Positions 34,880 to 47,575 of a stretch of 64,000 bases of DNA are shown here, piece after piece. The notes beneath the pieces are model-generated. The model worked only from the letters and a program-made list of their open reading frames with translations. It was not told the DNA's origin and did no database searches. Source of the stretch: Ligustrum vulgare (Eukaryota; Streptophyta; Magnoliopsida; Lamiales; Oleaceae); NCBI GenBank assembly GCA_963555705.1, contig OY743184.1, positions 27,056,639-27,120,638 on the forward strand. The letters run 5' to 3'. Positions within the stretch are counted from its first letter, which is position 1; the number at the start of each line of letters is the position of its first letter. The translations under genes and the position numbers were made by a program.

Positions 34880-35261
34880 TTATTTATAGGTGTAATAATC
34901 ATACCTACTTTTTACATCTCTTGTTATTTGGAAATTGGAACTCTATTCACATCTTTGATTGGTTATCATTTTTTTATTTTTTTTAAATACATATAATAAT
35001 ATCCATGATCGAGGTATATTTTATTTTTTGCTTGCAAACGCACCTTTAATTCACGCGTCAACTTTCAACACACTTCAAATGTATGAAATTATTATCTTTG
35101 AAATAATTCCAAATTAATTTAAATGTATTAGTTTTTTGTTGAATTAATATGTTTATCCCATTTTATCTAGGTTTTAGCCTTTTATGCCTTAGGAAGCAGT
35201 TTAATAAATGGTATAACGAACCGGTGAATCTGATATGTTAAATATGTAATAGCATGTCATC
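34880..35261. other. AT-rich spacer, no gene seen
   Basis: Nothing recognised between the hAT element and LTR-like copy D. Confidence 0.5.
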
Positions 35262-37613
35262 TGTGACGTTTCGAGTTCTAAATATCAAAGGTTCGTCACG
35301 TTATCGTCTCGTCTAACTTTTAAAATAATATTTTAGTGGAAGAATAATAAAAAATTTCATACTTGGCAACGTTTAAGTAAAAATCAAGCAGTAAATAAAA
35401 TTTAATAATTTGAAATTTGAAATAACAATTCAAATCGTTTATTATTTTCTAAATAAAGAAATCATTAACAATGTTATAAAATTTGCTGCCATTATAAATT
35501 CTCAAAAATCCTTTACTACTATGAAAAATGTAAATAATTGTTCTAAAATAAAAAATCTATTATTTAATTATTATTGCCACCACGTTTATCACTCGTTTTC
35601 ATCTCCGAAATCTGCAAATATTTGTTAAAAAAGGAAATGAGCATTTCATAGAAATACACTCACCGCCAATAATTAATTTACATAATAATTGAACACATAA
35701 TTACGTAATTTATAAGTGACATCATCATCATAATCATAGGCTCTTTTATTTTTTTTTTTAAATCAAAGGTTCTTTAAAAATATAAGGTGTGAATAGTCTC
35801 GTCTCATCTCATGCGTTAAAGTACGTAAGTTATGCATAACATATCAAAAGAGATAATCTCATCTCGTCTCCTCTCATGCATTTAAGAAGTTATGACAAGT
35901 AAAACGACATCATAATCTCGTCTCATGCAATAAATGTATATAAATCACGTAAAATCACATAATACATGCAATTAAAATTTAAATTAATTTGCGGAGGCAA
36001 GTCTCCATTAATTCACACGTTTAGAAGTTGAGCAGGAATAATCACTTTATTCTTTTAAATATCCGAACGCTTCGTCTAGCCAATATGAAAATTTAATCTA
36101 AATTAGTATTTTGGAATTTAAAGTTTTAAAGACAACATTAAAGCTTAGGGACTAAATTGAAAATCTAAAATAATTGATTGAGAAAGTATTGGAACTGAAT
36201 TAGAATTTTTCGAAAATCTTGGGGACTGACTAATTTATTTTCCAAACTTTCAGTGACTAAAATCTCAACACTGTTTAAAAATGATTTGCGGCTGAAATAA
36301 CGAATTTAAAAATAATAAAGGGGCTGAACTTTAAAACTTTCTAAAACATAGCAGGGACTAAAATAAGCGCTTTTAAAAACAGTAGGGGCTTAAAGGAAAA
36401 TTTTACGAAAATTAAACTTCTAAAATAAACAATCCCATTCTCTCTCTAATTCATCTGAAATCGGGGACTGAGGTGTGTGGTCGGAAACAGGGGAGAAACC
36501 CCTTGCGGTTCAAGGCCTCTGGCGTCCCGCCGGAGGTTGTGTCACCATCGCGAGGAGGCGGCGGAACAGGTGTGGGCGTGGGTGTGGAAGGAAGATTTTT
36601 GGGTGATTTGGTGCCAAAACCGAGGCTCGTTTTTGCGGTGTTGGGAGGGTTGAGGTAAGTTTGGTTTCTTGGTTTATAGGTTTTTCTTTGGGTTTGATTT
36701 GGATGAGATTTGAGATGGAGCAGTGGACGTTCGAAGGTGTTGATTCTTGTGGTGGCATTGTGGTGGTTCGTTAATTGGTTAGGATCGCTTTTGGTTGTGG
36801 TTGATCGTTGTTGAATTGGTGATGAAGGTATCTGGGTGTTGCGAGTGGTGGTCACGGCAGGTTGTGGTGGTTTAGTAATGGGTGAAGCTCGGTTTGGTCG
36901 GCAGAGGCGTGGTTGGGTTCGACTTGGTGTTGGTGTTCAATTTGGTTTGGTGGGATTGAATGCAGAAGATGGCTCAATTTGGGCTGCCGTTGATGGAGGT
37001 TTGATGGTGGGATCTTGGTGTTTTGCAGATTGGCAGCCGGTTTTGGTAGGGTAGTAGGCAGGTTACGGTCGGCAATAGAGATGGCTGCCGGTGGATGTGG
37101 TGGATTGGTGGTTTCGGATTCTGGTGATTGTGGTGTGTTCGATGCTCGATTCTTGGGTCTGTCGTTGTTAAGTTCAAGATTTAAAGGATGAAATCATAGC
37201 TTGTCGAAGTTTTTGAATTGATGTCTTGATTAATGAGGGGGTGTATATATAGATTGATATGGAGAGTATTGTAGTTGGGATGAAATTGTGAAAAGTTGGA
37301 CTTGATTAGGATGCTAATAAATTTTAGACTTCTAAGAATTGTATTAAAAGATAATTTCAAAAAATCATAAGAAATTTGAAAAATAATTTTGGAAATTAAA
37401 ATAAATATATTTTTGAAATTAAAAACGACTTTGGATTTAAATATTTTAGAAACCCGAAATTTGGATTAAAATCGAATTGGATTTAATTTCATATCTTTGA
37501 CTTAAAATACTCGACATGGCTAGATGAAAATTTAAAATAAGTGATATCATAGCGACACATTTCTAATAATTTAAATAATTGTTTAATAATGAAATTTTTT
37601 TTTGATCTCTACA
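35262..37613 (-). mobile_element. LTR-like element copy D (TSD TCATC)
   Basis: On the minus strand it runs from TGTAGAGATCAAAAAAAAAT to CTCGAAACGTCACA. A perfect 5-bp TSD, TCATC, lies at 35257-35261 and 37614-37618. This is the best bounded copy of the A/B/D/E/F/G family. It has no polymerase genes or second LTR. TCTAGCC (36075-36081) and GGCTAGATG (37518-37526) bracket the central 1.4 kb, which contains a more GC-rich block (36470-37180) with GGTGG-type low-complexity text. Confidence 0.85.
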
Positions 37614-38472
37614 TCATCTCTAAAGGCTTGTAAATTAAGCTGGTATTGGAATTAAATTTAATAGTTCAGTTTGCTCCTAGTTACCTATATAACTTGTGTG
37701 ATTTTTTAAATGAGAATTGAGCTGACGAGGGATGGAGAGAATTATAGGATCAGCAGCTCTTACCAATACTGTCAAATCCCAAGTCTCTCGTTTGAATTTT
37801 CAGATGGAGAGAATTATAGGATCAGCAGAAGGCATACAATTGTTGTAAATATAACTTTGGAATCTTGAATAGAATAGGCGAATAGCCAGAAAGAAAACAA
37901 ATGGCTCCCCAGCTATAATCGTGCATCATTTAACAGTTTTGCTTATTTGTATCTCATCAAAATGACATGTAGTATGTTCATGTCATTGTCTGCAATTCAA
38001 AATGCCATTAGCTTAGTAATTGACATTTGATATGGAACGAAACATGTAAAACATATACACTGCTACAATATTTTAACCTTTCCACCCCTTTATAAATCAT
38101 GTCCAATACAATTCATTCCCATATTGTGTGTATTAAAAAAGCTTCGAAAACTGAAGACCAACTACGTCTCCTTTCGATGCTATTCCTTTTTTTTTCCTTT
38201 TTTTTTTTTTTTTTTAACAGCACTTGAATACATATCACTCGTATACATCAAAACAACTGTAACATAGGTTACTAGTGTTATATCCTCCCCATATGGGAAC
38301 TATATTAAGATTTGTGTTTGTTTGTGTACCAATTTGATCTTTTAGAAAATAAAATCTTAGAAACTTCACTTTCAAATGTCCTACTGTTTACCATTTAATG
38401 CATTCTGGATCTGAAGATCCTTTCCTCGTGCATATTGCTTATATAGCAGCAGCTGCTTGAGCTAATAAGACC
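37614..38472 (-). other. Downstream flank and probable 3' UTR of the bromodomain gene
   Basis: The sequence nearest 38472 is probably the 3' untranslated region of the minus-strand GTE gene. A 26-bp direct repeat (GATGGAGAGAATTATAGGAT followed by CAGCAG) occurs at 37731-37756 and 37803-37828. No other gene was seen. Confidence 0.45.
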
Positions 38473-41400
38473 CTAGTCAATCTCTCCATCTTCAACCTCG
38501 CTCTTCGGAATACCAGGTGGTTCGCCTTCTTCCTCATCCTCGTCTACTTTCATGTATAAACCAAGCTGCTCCAAAGGATTACTGCTACCAAACTTGAAAC
38601 TGCCAAACCCATCCTGTGAGAGATCTGGGCTAGTCTCATCTACTGAGCTAGGTAATTGCTCAGGAAGGGCAACCCTCAGCATTTCCAGATCCTCAAGAAA
38701 CCGAGAATTTTCACTGATTTCAACAGTCTTCTCAATCTAGAATAACGGGATTTTTTTCGATTAAGAACGGAGGGAGGGAAAGCCACTATTCTGATTCATA
38801 TATGATAATAAAAGTTCAGCAAACCTTCATCAATGCCTCTCGAGCTGCTTCTCTCTCTAGCTCTCTCCTCCTCTTGGCTTCAGCAGCAGCTTCTGCTTCC
38901 GCTTGCCTTTGAGCATCTTCTGCAGCTTTGGCTTCTGCTAGCAACCTTGCCTTCTCTGATCATACAAACAGTATATTGTAAAGATTGGCTTTCAATATTA
39001 AGCTCCTATTTGGTTCTCATTTAAATCTGGATTTTATTTATTTTTTTGTGAAAAGATTAAAACCTGGTTTTAATCTCAAGTCAAAGTCAACAATCAATTT
39101 TAACAAACATTTTGTTGGACGTAACAACTTTTCAACCACATATCTCATAACTTTTATCAAAATCTACTAAAAATCTGATTTTAATCAACACCAAACAAGG
39201 GCTAAATGTAAATCAATTCCAGTATGTTAGTGATGCAGATCAAGATAGAAATGAATTTTAATTAGGATTTTAAAATAAAAGTTTCATTCGAAATATATCT
39301 ATTTAAATTATATGTTTAGTTTTGATACTTTGATACGATTATAGTTTATTAGAAATTTGTTTCCTTTTAAACTTCTTGGTTTATATGCTCTATAAGTTGG
39401 TCTAAGCTTCAAAAGTTACTTTATTACTTTATAAGTTTTTCTTATTGGTCAAAGTATTAGTAACTTGTTTTGACAATAAGGTAAGAGGTACTTCCAATGA
39501 AAGCAACTGTTTTTAATCAGGGGAAAAAAAATAATAATAATGTGAAGCTTCTAGACAAAAAGTAACTTTAATTTTTTTTAAGATTAGCCAAAACATATTC
39601 TGCCATAAAATTTATGGGTCTGCACAAGTAAACTACCTCTCCTCTTGTGCATCTCAAGCTCCTCCCTTTCACGCCGTAGTTTCTCAGGATCCCCTTTATC
39701 ATCCTGCAAGGAGTAGATCAGGTCATGTTCATACTGAATAGTGAATAATACTGGCAATATCCATTGGCATCTAAAGCAGTCATGTAACTAACCTGGCTGA
39801 GTGTCTTTTCATGAGCATTTATTATAGTATCTGCGTATCGAATTTTCAAGAGAGCAGCACGGTACAGCTTCCTAGGGGAAACCTGCCTATCAACTGAAGC
39901 ACTCCTCTCTGATATGTCAAATGTCAAATAAGAAAAGATAACCAGGTGACCAAAAAATTTTAATTTTACTTTTAACATCCCGATCTTACCAGAGGAACTT
40001 AATTACGTAAGAGTGATTTTTGCCCACCACAATACCAGTATATCATCTTAACCAGATAATTTTAACACTTACTTTAGCGACCTAAATTTTAAAATGCAAA
40101 TTTTATAACTTAAGTCGTGTCCCTACGACATTCCTGTCAGATTTTAGAACTTATATACTATGCCCATCGAGTTGTCTAGCAAAACATTTAATATAAGAAT
40201 TCAAAACAATTTTTAATCTTTAAATTCAATTATTTTATCGGGTCGAAATTTATACCCAACATCTATTTTAAGTTACTCTTAGTCCAATTTTCCCTCTTAA
40301 GCCCAAGTTTAAGTCCAATGATCAGCCCAAAACAATTGTCCAATTCTGTGCATAGGTGGTAGGGCTCTTCGACAGTAACAAAACTCAGATTCTCCACCCT
40401 CATTCACGCAGCAACAAAGCAAGTTCTTCACAGGTATTTTCAGATTTCAACTAGGTAAAATTTCCCGATTCTTGAATAATCATTTTTCCTTCAATTCCAC
40501 CATCTACTCTCACATAATACCACCATTACATGATTACAGTGCTCCATCCAGCCTAAATTCAACATTTTCTCTCGGTAATAAAAGGTATACTCAACAAACA
40601 ATTTTCAGTTTATTTTTTATTTTTATTTTTTTTGTCTTGCATTCCACTGCACTGTACTGTGTTCATTATCAATCTAAACCGAAGAGAAGAAAACGCCAAC
40701 TGTTCAAATCACCATCAATGTGATTAACGTTCACTGTCAAAACCCGCCTACAACCACTGCACAAATATCTCAATTCAACACCCAACGAACCCAAGAAAGT
40801 AAGAAAATAGAAGTGACCCAATGTCCTACCTCGGCCTTCGATCTATTTTGGCCGGAGTATTGGCAGGAAAAGTCTCATCATCGCCGGATTTCATCCCCAA
40901 AAGCTACTGTCCGATTCTTATTTTTCTCTCATACCCGTCACCCTATCATCGCCCATCTCCTTCGCCACATGACAGCGACGACATTTCCGGCAGATCGCCG
41001 GCGAGATACTTCGACAACCGTCCAGTGAAGGTGCCTCCGATTGCCATCTCTTTTCTCCCTCTCTTGTCCTTCGTTTTTTTTAGAAAGAGAAGGTTATCTG
41101 ATTATATAATTTTTTTGATTTTATATAAATTTCCCTAAAGCCCCTCAGTTTTAAGATCATTCATTTCGATCCTTAAAATTTTAAATTAGTGTTTAACTTT
41201 AAGTCCCAACAATTTTATAATGTTTAAGTTAGTCCTCTAGATTAATTTAACTCCCTCTACTGCCCTAAGTTCTGATATTCTATCAATTAAATTTTAAACA
41301 CTTTCTAATTCCATCAACTTAGCCCTAAACTTTCTGATTTTTGTAATTAAACCCTAAAAATTTAAAGATTTATCAAATTACTCATTCCCTTTATTTTCAA

Positions 41401-44400
41401 AAAGTTTTAAAGTATTGATGAGGATTTAGTATCCTAAACTATATTAATTTCGTTCTTGCTAGACGAAGTCGCGGGAAAAATTTAAAGCACGGTAATTTCA
41501 CATCCGTTCAATTTCAAAAAAAAATTTCAAGACTTTGAGGTTGGGTTTACATTAAAGCAATTATGGTTATTTTGTCCATATTATTTCTTGATATGCGATT
41601 TTAATTGTGATATTATGCTTCTACGTATGAAAAGGTTGCCAGGGATCGTAAATAGGTTCAGGATCGAAATTGGGTCCTTAGGGTTATCCTATAGTGCACA
41701 ATTTTATTTAGCGTTAATAACATGTTGTCAGGGACAGTCAATGTTTAAAAAGACGGAAATAGTTACTGAGGCGTTTTTCGTTCATGAGGCGAGGCATAAG
41801 CATCGAGGCTCTTTGAGGCGTAAGCCTCACTACAAACCTAAAAAATTAGACAAAGATTTAAAATAATATCATAAAGTCTATTTATACAATAAAAATAAAC
41901 TGCATATTCATATTTAATGTAGCAACTATATCTATTGCCCAAAATTAGTAGTAGACATGTCATATGGTGAGAAAATTCTAACAAAAAAGCACGGCGTGGC
42001 TATCAAAAATACTATGTTTGGGAACATGTTTTTCCTCATGTTGCAATTGAAAAAAAGGTTAAACTAAAAAAGTTTACAAGAATTTGCACTAATCATTATC
42101 ACTACTGTGTCTGCAGTTCCTTCTCTTCGAGAAGATTGTAGGATGGATTGGGTTTTTGTTTATTTAAAATCTTTGGGATAATATTTTATATTATTATTAG
42201 GTTAAAAAATATCTCTAAGTTTATATTTTCCTTGGGCCCAAGCATATATATTATTGTTTTTTGGCCTAAATTTTTAAAAATTAAAATTATAACTGAGGCT
42301 TGAGCCTCAGGTCTCAAGTAATGAGGCGCTCACCTTACCAAAAAAAGCTTATTAATCACGCCTCAAGGCGCCAACAGTGCGCCTCAAACTGAGGCGCTCC
42401 TCAGTAATGCCTTTTTATTCCACGGGGACCGTAAATAGGTTCGGGATAGAAATTGGGTCCTTGGGATGTCCCATAGTATATTTTTAAAAGGAAATTTTGT
42501 ATTGGTATTATATTCATAATTTGATTTCATGTTTGGATTTTATTTGGACTAATTGCTATATCTCAACTAAGTATAATTCATTATGCTCATCCTATTTTTC
42601 CACCCTTTCAAGTTAAGGAGCTCGACGATGCATGGCAATGAGCGGGCAATTTTGATTAAATGATAGACCATTAAATTTATAAATTTTTAAAACAAGTATT
42701 TTAATAGTTAGTTTCCATTTTGTCAATTAAATCTCAAATTTTAGTATTTTTTGCAAATTTTGGCATTTTGCTTATTATATTTGGCGTTGACACTTGGTTG
42801 TGAGTAAATTATTTAAAGAATGTTTCCGCACTTTGTTTCTAATTTTCTATAGTTGTAAAAAAAAAAAAAAAAAATACGCATTTTGGTCTATTGAAAATAT
42901 TTATTTACAAGATTTTTGGACTTTAGTAGCGCCTTGAGTTAATAGAATTTGAGGCATTACAGTTTTCTTCGGTCATCACTCATTATGTTTTTGTGGATAA
43001 AAATTGAATTGAATTTACTAATAAGAAAGAATTGCAGATGGAGGACTGTAAGATTGCAACTGTCTTCCACATTGGTTACAACTTTGAGATAATGAATTAT
43101 TAGCATTCATGTTAAACATCAAGGATTCATCTTGTCTAAGAGTCCCAAACTTGTCAAGGCGACTGCACTTGTGTGTGTAAAAGCAGCCTCTCTCTTCATT
43201 TATAAGCAGACATTGTAACAGCCAAAAATTTTAAAAATTTAGTCTCAAAAAAATCTTCATGAATTACAACTCCAAGACGAGTTCATCCCACAGGTTATGA
43301 ACATGATGCTTGAGCTTATCAAACTTAATATGTATTTAATGTTTATGTCACATTCAACCAACAGAACTTCCAAACACAATCTCTTTAATAAAGAGGGAGG
43401 AAGAGCAAGAGAGAGACAGAACAGATTAAATTTAGTAAGTGTCTAACAAATTAAGCCATATTACAACAACGTTATACCTGCTTCACATCTGTTGCTTCCC
43501 ACCCCAGTATCTTCAGCAATCTCAACTGGAGGATAGCTGGAGACTGGAGGTTCATCTCCACCAATGTCAACATCCTCATCGATAAGCTCATTTCCTAAAA
43601 GTTTCCAGCATAAGAGAACAAAGTTTGAATTGAGATCCTCACAGGAAATTCATGAAAAAGGATTGAGAAAGAGATCCAAAATAAAAAAATAAAAAAAATT
43701 AGAACCTTTGTCTGCTTGCAGGGATGAATTGCTAGGCCCTGATTCATGTAGCAGCTGAAAGAGGAAAAAGAAAAACATAAATCATTCTTAAATGCATATG
43801 AACCACATGGTGAGAGGACTGAATTTTGTCAAACCATAAACAACTAAGTACAGCAGATAATAAACAACCTCTGTTTCACAGGCTTCAGATTTTGCACAGT
43901 TATCTCGTTTCTCATGCAAATGATCATCTAAGAGCTTCTGTAATGTGAATAGTGTGTCATCACCAAGATCATCAATATCAATCTCACATTCCTCAGCATC
44001 CCCTCTTTTTGAACTTTGTGCTCCCAAAAATTCGATAATATGATTTGGTAGATCTTCCAGCAAAGCTTCCAATTTGATGCTTAATTTGTTTTTCTCTTCA
44101 TCAGTCATTTTCCGCTTTATTGGTTCTTGTATCACTTCATGCTCCATCGGAGATACTTTCCTCTTTTTCAAAGGGGTCACTTGTTTGGTTTTTTCTGTTT
44201 CCTCGTCTAGGATTGATTTTTCAGGCCCGGGTGCAGAACTGTTTACAGGTAGTTTTTTCTCAATAGCTTTCCATCTTACTTCAAATAACTTACTCATGGT
44301 GTCTGCCATAATGTGGTAATCATTTCCAGGTGGATTATAGATCTTGGCATTGGTAAATGTGAGCCTCACATCAGCAAGAAAGTCTAGTGGCCTAGCATAC

Positions 44401-45077
44401 TTCCCTGAAGCAAGCTTACTCTTAACTGTTCCCAGATCCATTGGGTTTTTTATAACATTGAAATAGTCAGGGAGGTTTAGTTTAACCACATCAACGGGAG
44501 AATTAAACGCCCACCCAAACTGATGTGACATCAACTTATTCAATAAACTCTTACAATTTTTAAAAATCTCCGAATTCTGGTTCACAGTTTTATGCTGCTC
44601 CACAGACTCAAATCTTCCTGTAATACCCCGTTTCCAACCACGACCCTTCCTCCCTGGCCCATAACCTAAATCTGAGAATTTCTTTGCAGTGCCATGTGGA
44701 GGGCCCTTTTGTTTTGCACTGCTATTGCTGAGGATATCACTAGATGATGCAACTGTTATAGCATTTGGCAATTTTGTCCTGTGCGACTCGACTTTGTTTT
44801 GGAGAAACCGAATCTGCTCGAGTTCTGATGTTAGCCGGAGCGCTAAATTCTTTCTTTCAAATGAAGACAGTTTGGACAGAGGTACTATCTGAATAGGTAC
44901 AGCAAAACCACTTCGCGATGCAGAATTCAGATCAATCCATTTTCGCATAGGTGCAGTAGAATCCTTAGATACAGTAACTTGGTTGTCTATTCCCCCTGAG
45001 TTACCAGATCCTTCGGATTCATACTGAGAAACAAAATCAGTAGCATACCCAGGAGGAAATCTATCCTTTTTAGCCAT
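38473..45077 (-). CDS. GTE: GTE/BET bromodomain transcription regulator, 650 aa, seven exons
   Basis: Coding exons on the minus strand are 45077-43869, 43754-43706, 43594-43478, 39908-39793, 39703-39637, 38955-38825 and 38736-38473. All are GT-AG with an unbroken frame. The bromodomain spans about residues 172-277, with acetyl-lysine-binding Asn248 in [10 protein letters not shown]. The NET (extra-terminal) domain is about 318-393. Next come a segment with [16 protein letters not shown], a charged Ala/Glu/Arg coiled coil ([20 protein letters not shown]) and an acidic tail ending SEVEDGEID. This order is that of plant GTE8/9/10/11/12 proteins, nuclear readers of acetylated histones. The Ser-rich stretch often found after NET was not seen. 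The 3569-bp third intron holds LTR-like copy E, and a Tourist MITE lies in another intron. The exact paralogue cannot be named. Confidence 0.93.
39002..39202. mobile_element. Tourist-like MITE in a GTE intron (TSD TAA)
   Basis: The ends GCTCCTATTTGGTT and (inverse) GCCCTTGTTTGGTG are flanked by TAA on both sides (38999-39001 and 39203-39205). The 201-bp non-coding body contains CTCAAGTCAAAGTCAACAAT, shared with elements at 4255 and 49883. It lies in the intron between the fifth and sixth coding exons. Confidence 0.8.
40073..42961 (+). mobile_element. LTR-like element copy E, antisense in the large GTE intron
   Basis: The start TTTAGCGACCTAAATTTT corresponds to the family start TGTAGCGATC, and the end is TGAGGCATTACA. 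Border motifs TCTAGCA (40175-40181) and GCTAGACGAAG (from 41458) are at the family positions. It contains a direct duplication (GTAAATAGGTTC...GAAATTGGGTCCTT near 41649 and 42429) and a GAGGCG-rich insert between the copies. No TSD is visible, so it is an older copy. It makes up most of the 3.6-kb intron. Confidence 0.65.
41764..42406. mobile_element. GAGGCG-rich inverted-repeat insert within copy E
   Basis: The segment begins TACTGAGGCG and ends GGCGCTCCTCAGTA, so TACTGAGG and CCTCAGTA are inverted at the ends. GAGGCG, GCCTCA and AAGGCGCC words crowd both subterminal zones and can form many local hairpins (GCCTCAAACTGAGGC is one). No transposase and no clear TSD were found. It probably is a small DNA transposon. 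Confidence 0.5.
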
Positions 45078-45960
45078 CGTAGTATGCTGAACTTCACTCC
45101 ACCCAATTACTCAATCTCTTTTGCCCAGTTGAGCAATATAATTGCCTCTGAATAAAACCAATGTACCAGACCGAGTTTTTATATCCATATCCGCCAAAAG
45201 ATCATAAATTTACATAATTCCTACATTAATAAGCCTTATAACATACTAATGATCTCTGCAAATATCCCATAATTTTCACATCTCTATGGTATATCTGAAT
45301 CTTATCAGATTTTATACTTGAAATCCGGTTGACGTTGAAATGAATTAAGCCTATACTTGCACATTGAATGCTATTGAATGCTACAAAGTCAATTAATTAA
45401 TAACAACGATTTTTAATTCATAATAATCCGTTTATAATACTCTCTTAATTTTCTATTCTTTTACTTACCTTTTTTAGTGAATCCATTCTCCCATACGTAC
45501 AGATCACACTAACTTCATTAACCTACTTACAGCAAAAATATACGAATTCCCAGTTCAAAAAAATAAAACCCTAAGCATAATTACCTTGACTCAAATCCCG
45601 TTCGAGTTGAAAGGAGCAAATTTTCCTCCGCAAGCTTGCTACACAATAAAAGTAATTAAGAACTTCTTAATCAAGAAGACAGCAAGGAAACCCTAGTTTT
45701 ACAAGCGCAAACTAAACCACCAGAGTAGTGGATAAATAGGCAGATGAATAGAAAATCCCAGGTTCACGAAACCCTAGAGTAATCAAATTCTCACCGAATC
45801 AGAGTGAAATTCTTCAAATCATAAGCAAAGAACACAAATAACGGGAGGAAGCTCCCCGAAGTCTTTGACCTTCCAACTCACTTAGCAGACTCTATTATTG
45901 AGAGAGAGAGAATTTTTTTGTGAGAAAAAACGAAAATCTTTGCTTGTACTTATGGATCCT
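45078..45960 (-). promoter_or_regulatory. 5' leader and promoter region of the GTE gene, with a probable leader intron
   Basis: On the minus strand, a donor (GTCAAG then GTAATTATG, boundary at 45585/45584) and an acceptor (TTATTCAG then AGGCAATT, boundary at 45148/45147) suggest a 5'-UTR intron of 437 bp ending about 70 bp before the start codon. A GAGAGAGAGAGA tract at about 45899-45911 lies near the likely transcription start. No exact TATA was fixed. Confidence 0.5.
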
Positions 45961-46297
45961 CGGTGATAATCCGGGAAATTTTTGTTAAAATTTTGGCCGT
46001 ACAATATCATTGTCGGCTAAATCAACGGTAGGGCTGTGTGTGAAATTTCACGGTATTTAGAGATATGTTCGGCAATTATCATCATAAACTATTATACTAT
46101 AAGTAGTAATAATTAATGTTATTTGTATTTTCGAGATAAAAATTAAAGAGAAAAAATTTGTGTGATTAAAAATATAGTTTGAAAATTGTGCTGATTATAA
46201 TACAAAGTTCCCAAACGTAGGCTAAATTTATAAAAGTTGATGAAATGTTATGGACTTTGCAAGTTATAATTGAATGACTTTGACTTAAATTTATAAA
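45961..46297. other. AT-rich intergenic DNA
   Basis: MITE-like words (TGTGATTAAAAATATAGTTT) are present without definable ends. No gene was seen. Confidence 0.4.
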
Positions 46298-46790
46298 GCC
46301 TATGTTTGGTAAAAAATTGTTTATAAAAAAAGAATATTAATGTTTTCTAGATTAAATATGTGGTTAAAATTAATTGTTTAACTTTGAATTAAACTTTTTT
46401 ATAAACAAAGAATGTAATGTTTTCAAAATAAAATATGTGGTTGAATAGTTATTTGAAAAAATATGTGTGGTTAAAAATTGATTTTGAGAAATATATATTT
46501 AACTTGACCTCTGTTTTGTAAATTTGTATATGAACAAGTTTATAAACTATACATTTTTCCAAACACTTTTCAATCACACACATATTCCTACAAATTACTT
46601 ATCAACCATATATTTTATTTTAAAAAATCACATTCTTTATTTATAAACAAATTTTTAACAAACAGAATTCAGTTAAAGTCAAATAATTAGTTTTAATCAT
46701 ACATTTTACGAAGTACATAACTTTTCAACTATTCATTACATCGACTTTTATAAAATTTACGAAAACTTTAATTTTATTCTCCGACTATAT
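46298..46790. mobile_element. Cluster of degenerate Tourist-like MITEs
   Basis: GCCTATGTTTGGTAAAAAAT near 46298, CCTCTGTTTTGTAAATTTG near 46509 and the inverse TTAACAAACAGAATTC near 46660 are end sequences of the family at 7851. Flanking pieces (TTGACTTAAATTTATAAAG and TTATTCTCCGACTATA) resemble the family at 39002. It is best read as one MITE split by one or two others. Exact boundaries were not resolved. Confidence 0.45.
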
Positions 46791-47575
46791 ATATATACAC
46801 AGAAAGGTTATGATGAGATCACTGCAATTCTGATAAACTAATTCTGTTAAAGCTTTATAATATTCATTTTGTTGACACCCAAAAAAATATCCAAATTCAC
46901 AGGGCTCAATTCGATGGCCCAAAGGGTGTGATTCATTAAAAGAAGTTTAGGCCCAAATATGTTTAGGCCCAAATATTGATACTAGAATGCGGAGGCCCAC
47001 ATGAAACACCCGAAACATGGCAACCCATTGAGGGCAATGCGAAGGGAGTTGTGTGACTGGACGATTACTAAGGCAATAGGGCGATCAGACAAATGCAGAG
47101 ACAATTGAACGACCAAGCCAAATGGGATTAAAGAAGTAATTAAAAGAAATCATAGGAGTTACTAGAGACAATCAATAGTGGGCGAGTGTTATACAACGTG
47201 TTGGGCAGCAGTTATTCCAAGCAAGTTACAAATCAAGACGACAAATCAATAATTCAATGTTGGAAGCAGTTGTCAACAATTTGTATTTATTGTAAAAACT
47301 TAAGCATTTTAAAGATCAATCAATCAATTCTCAAATAGAGATTATGTAATTTTCTTTATATTTACTTTTCATTGTCAAATTTCTAGTGTAGCTTGTGTAC
47401 TTGCGCCCCTTAGAGGCGTTTTGTTGTCACTGCAATCTTCATAAATAAAACACTCATTGTTGAGACTTTGTCTCGAGATGTTGTTGTTCCTTACATATTC
47501 GTCTAATTCCACTACAATTGTTAGCCAGAGAACCCGCGCGAAACAATTTGGCACGCCCAGTGGGGCGATTTTGGT

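Noticed and set aside
36451..37177. Overlapping open frames on both strands in a GC-rich block
   Set aside because: They lie in the centre of LTR-like copy D. Frames on both strands are Pro/Thr/His- or Gly/Val/Trp-rich because of GGTGG repeats, with no domain and no splice-consistent continuation.
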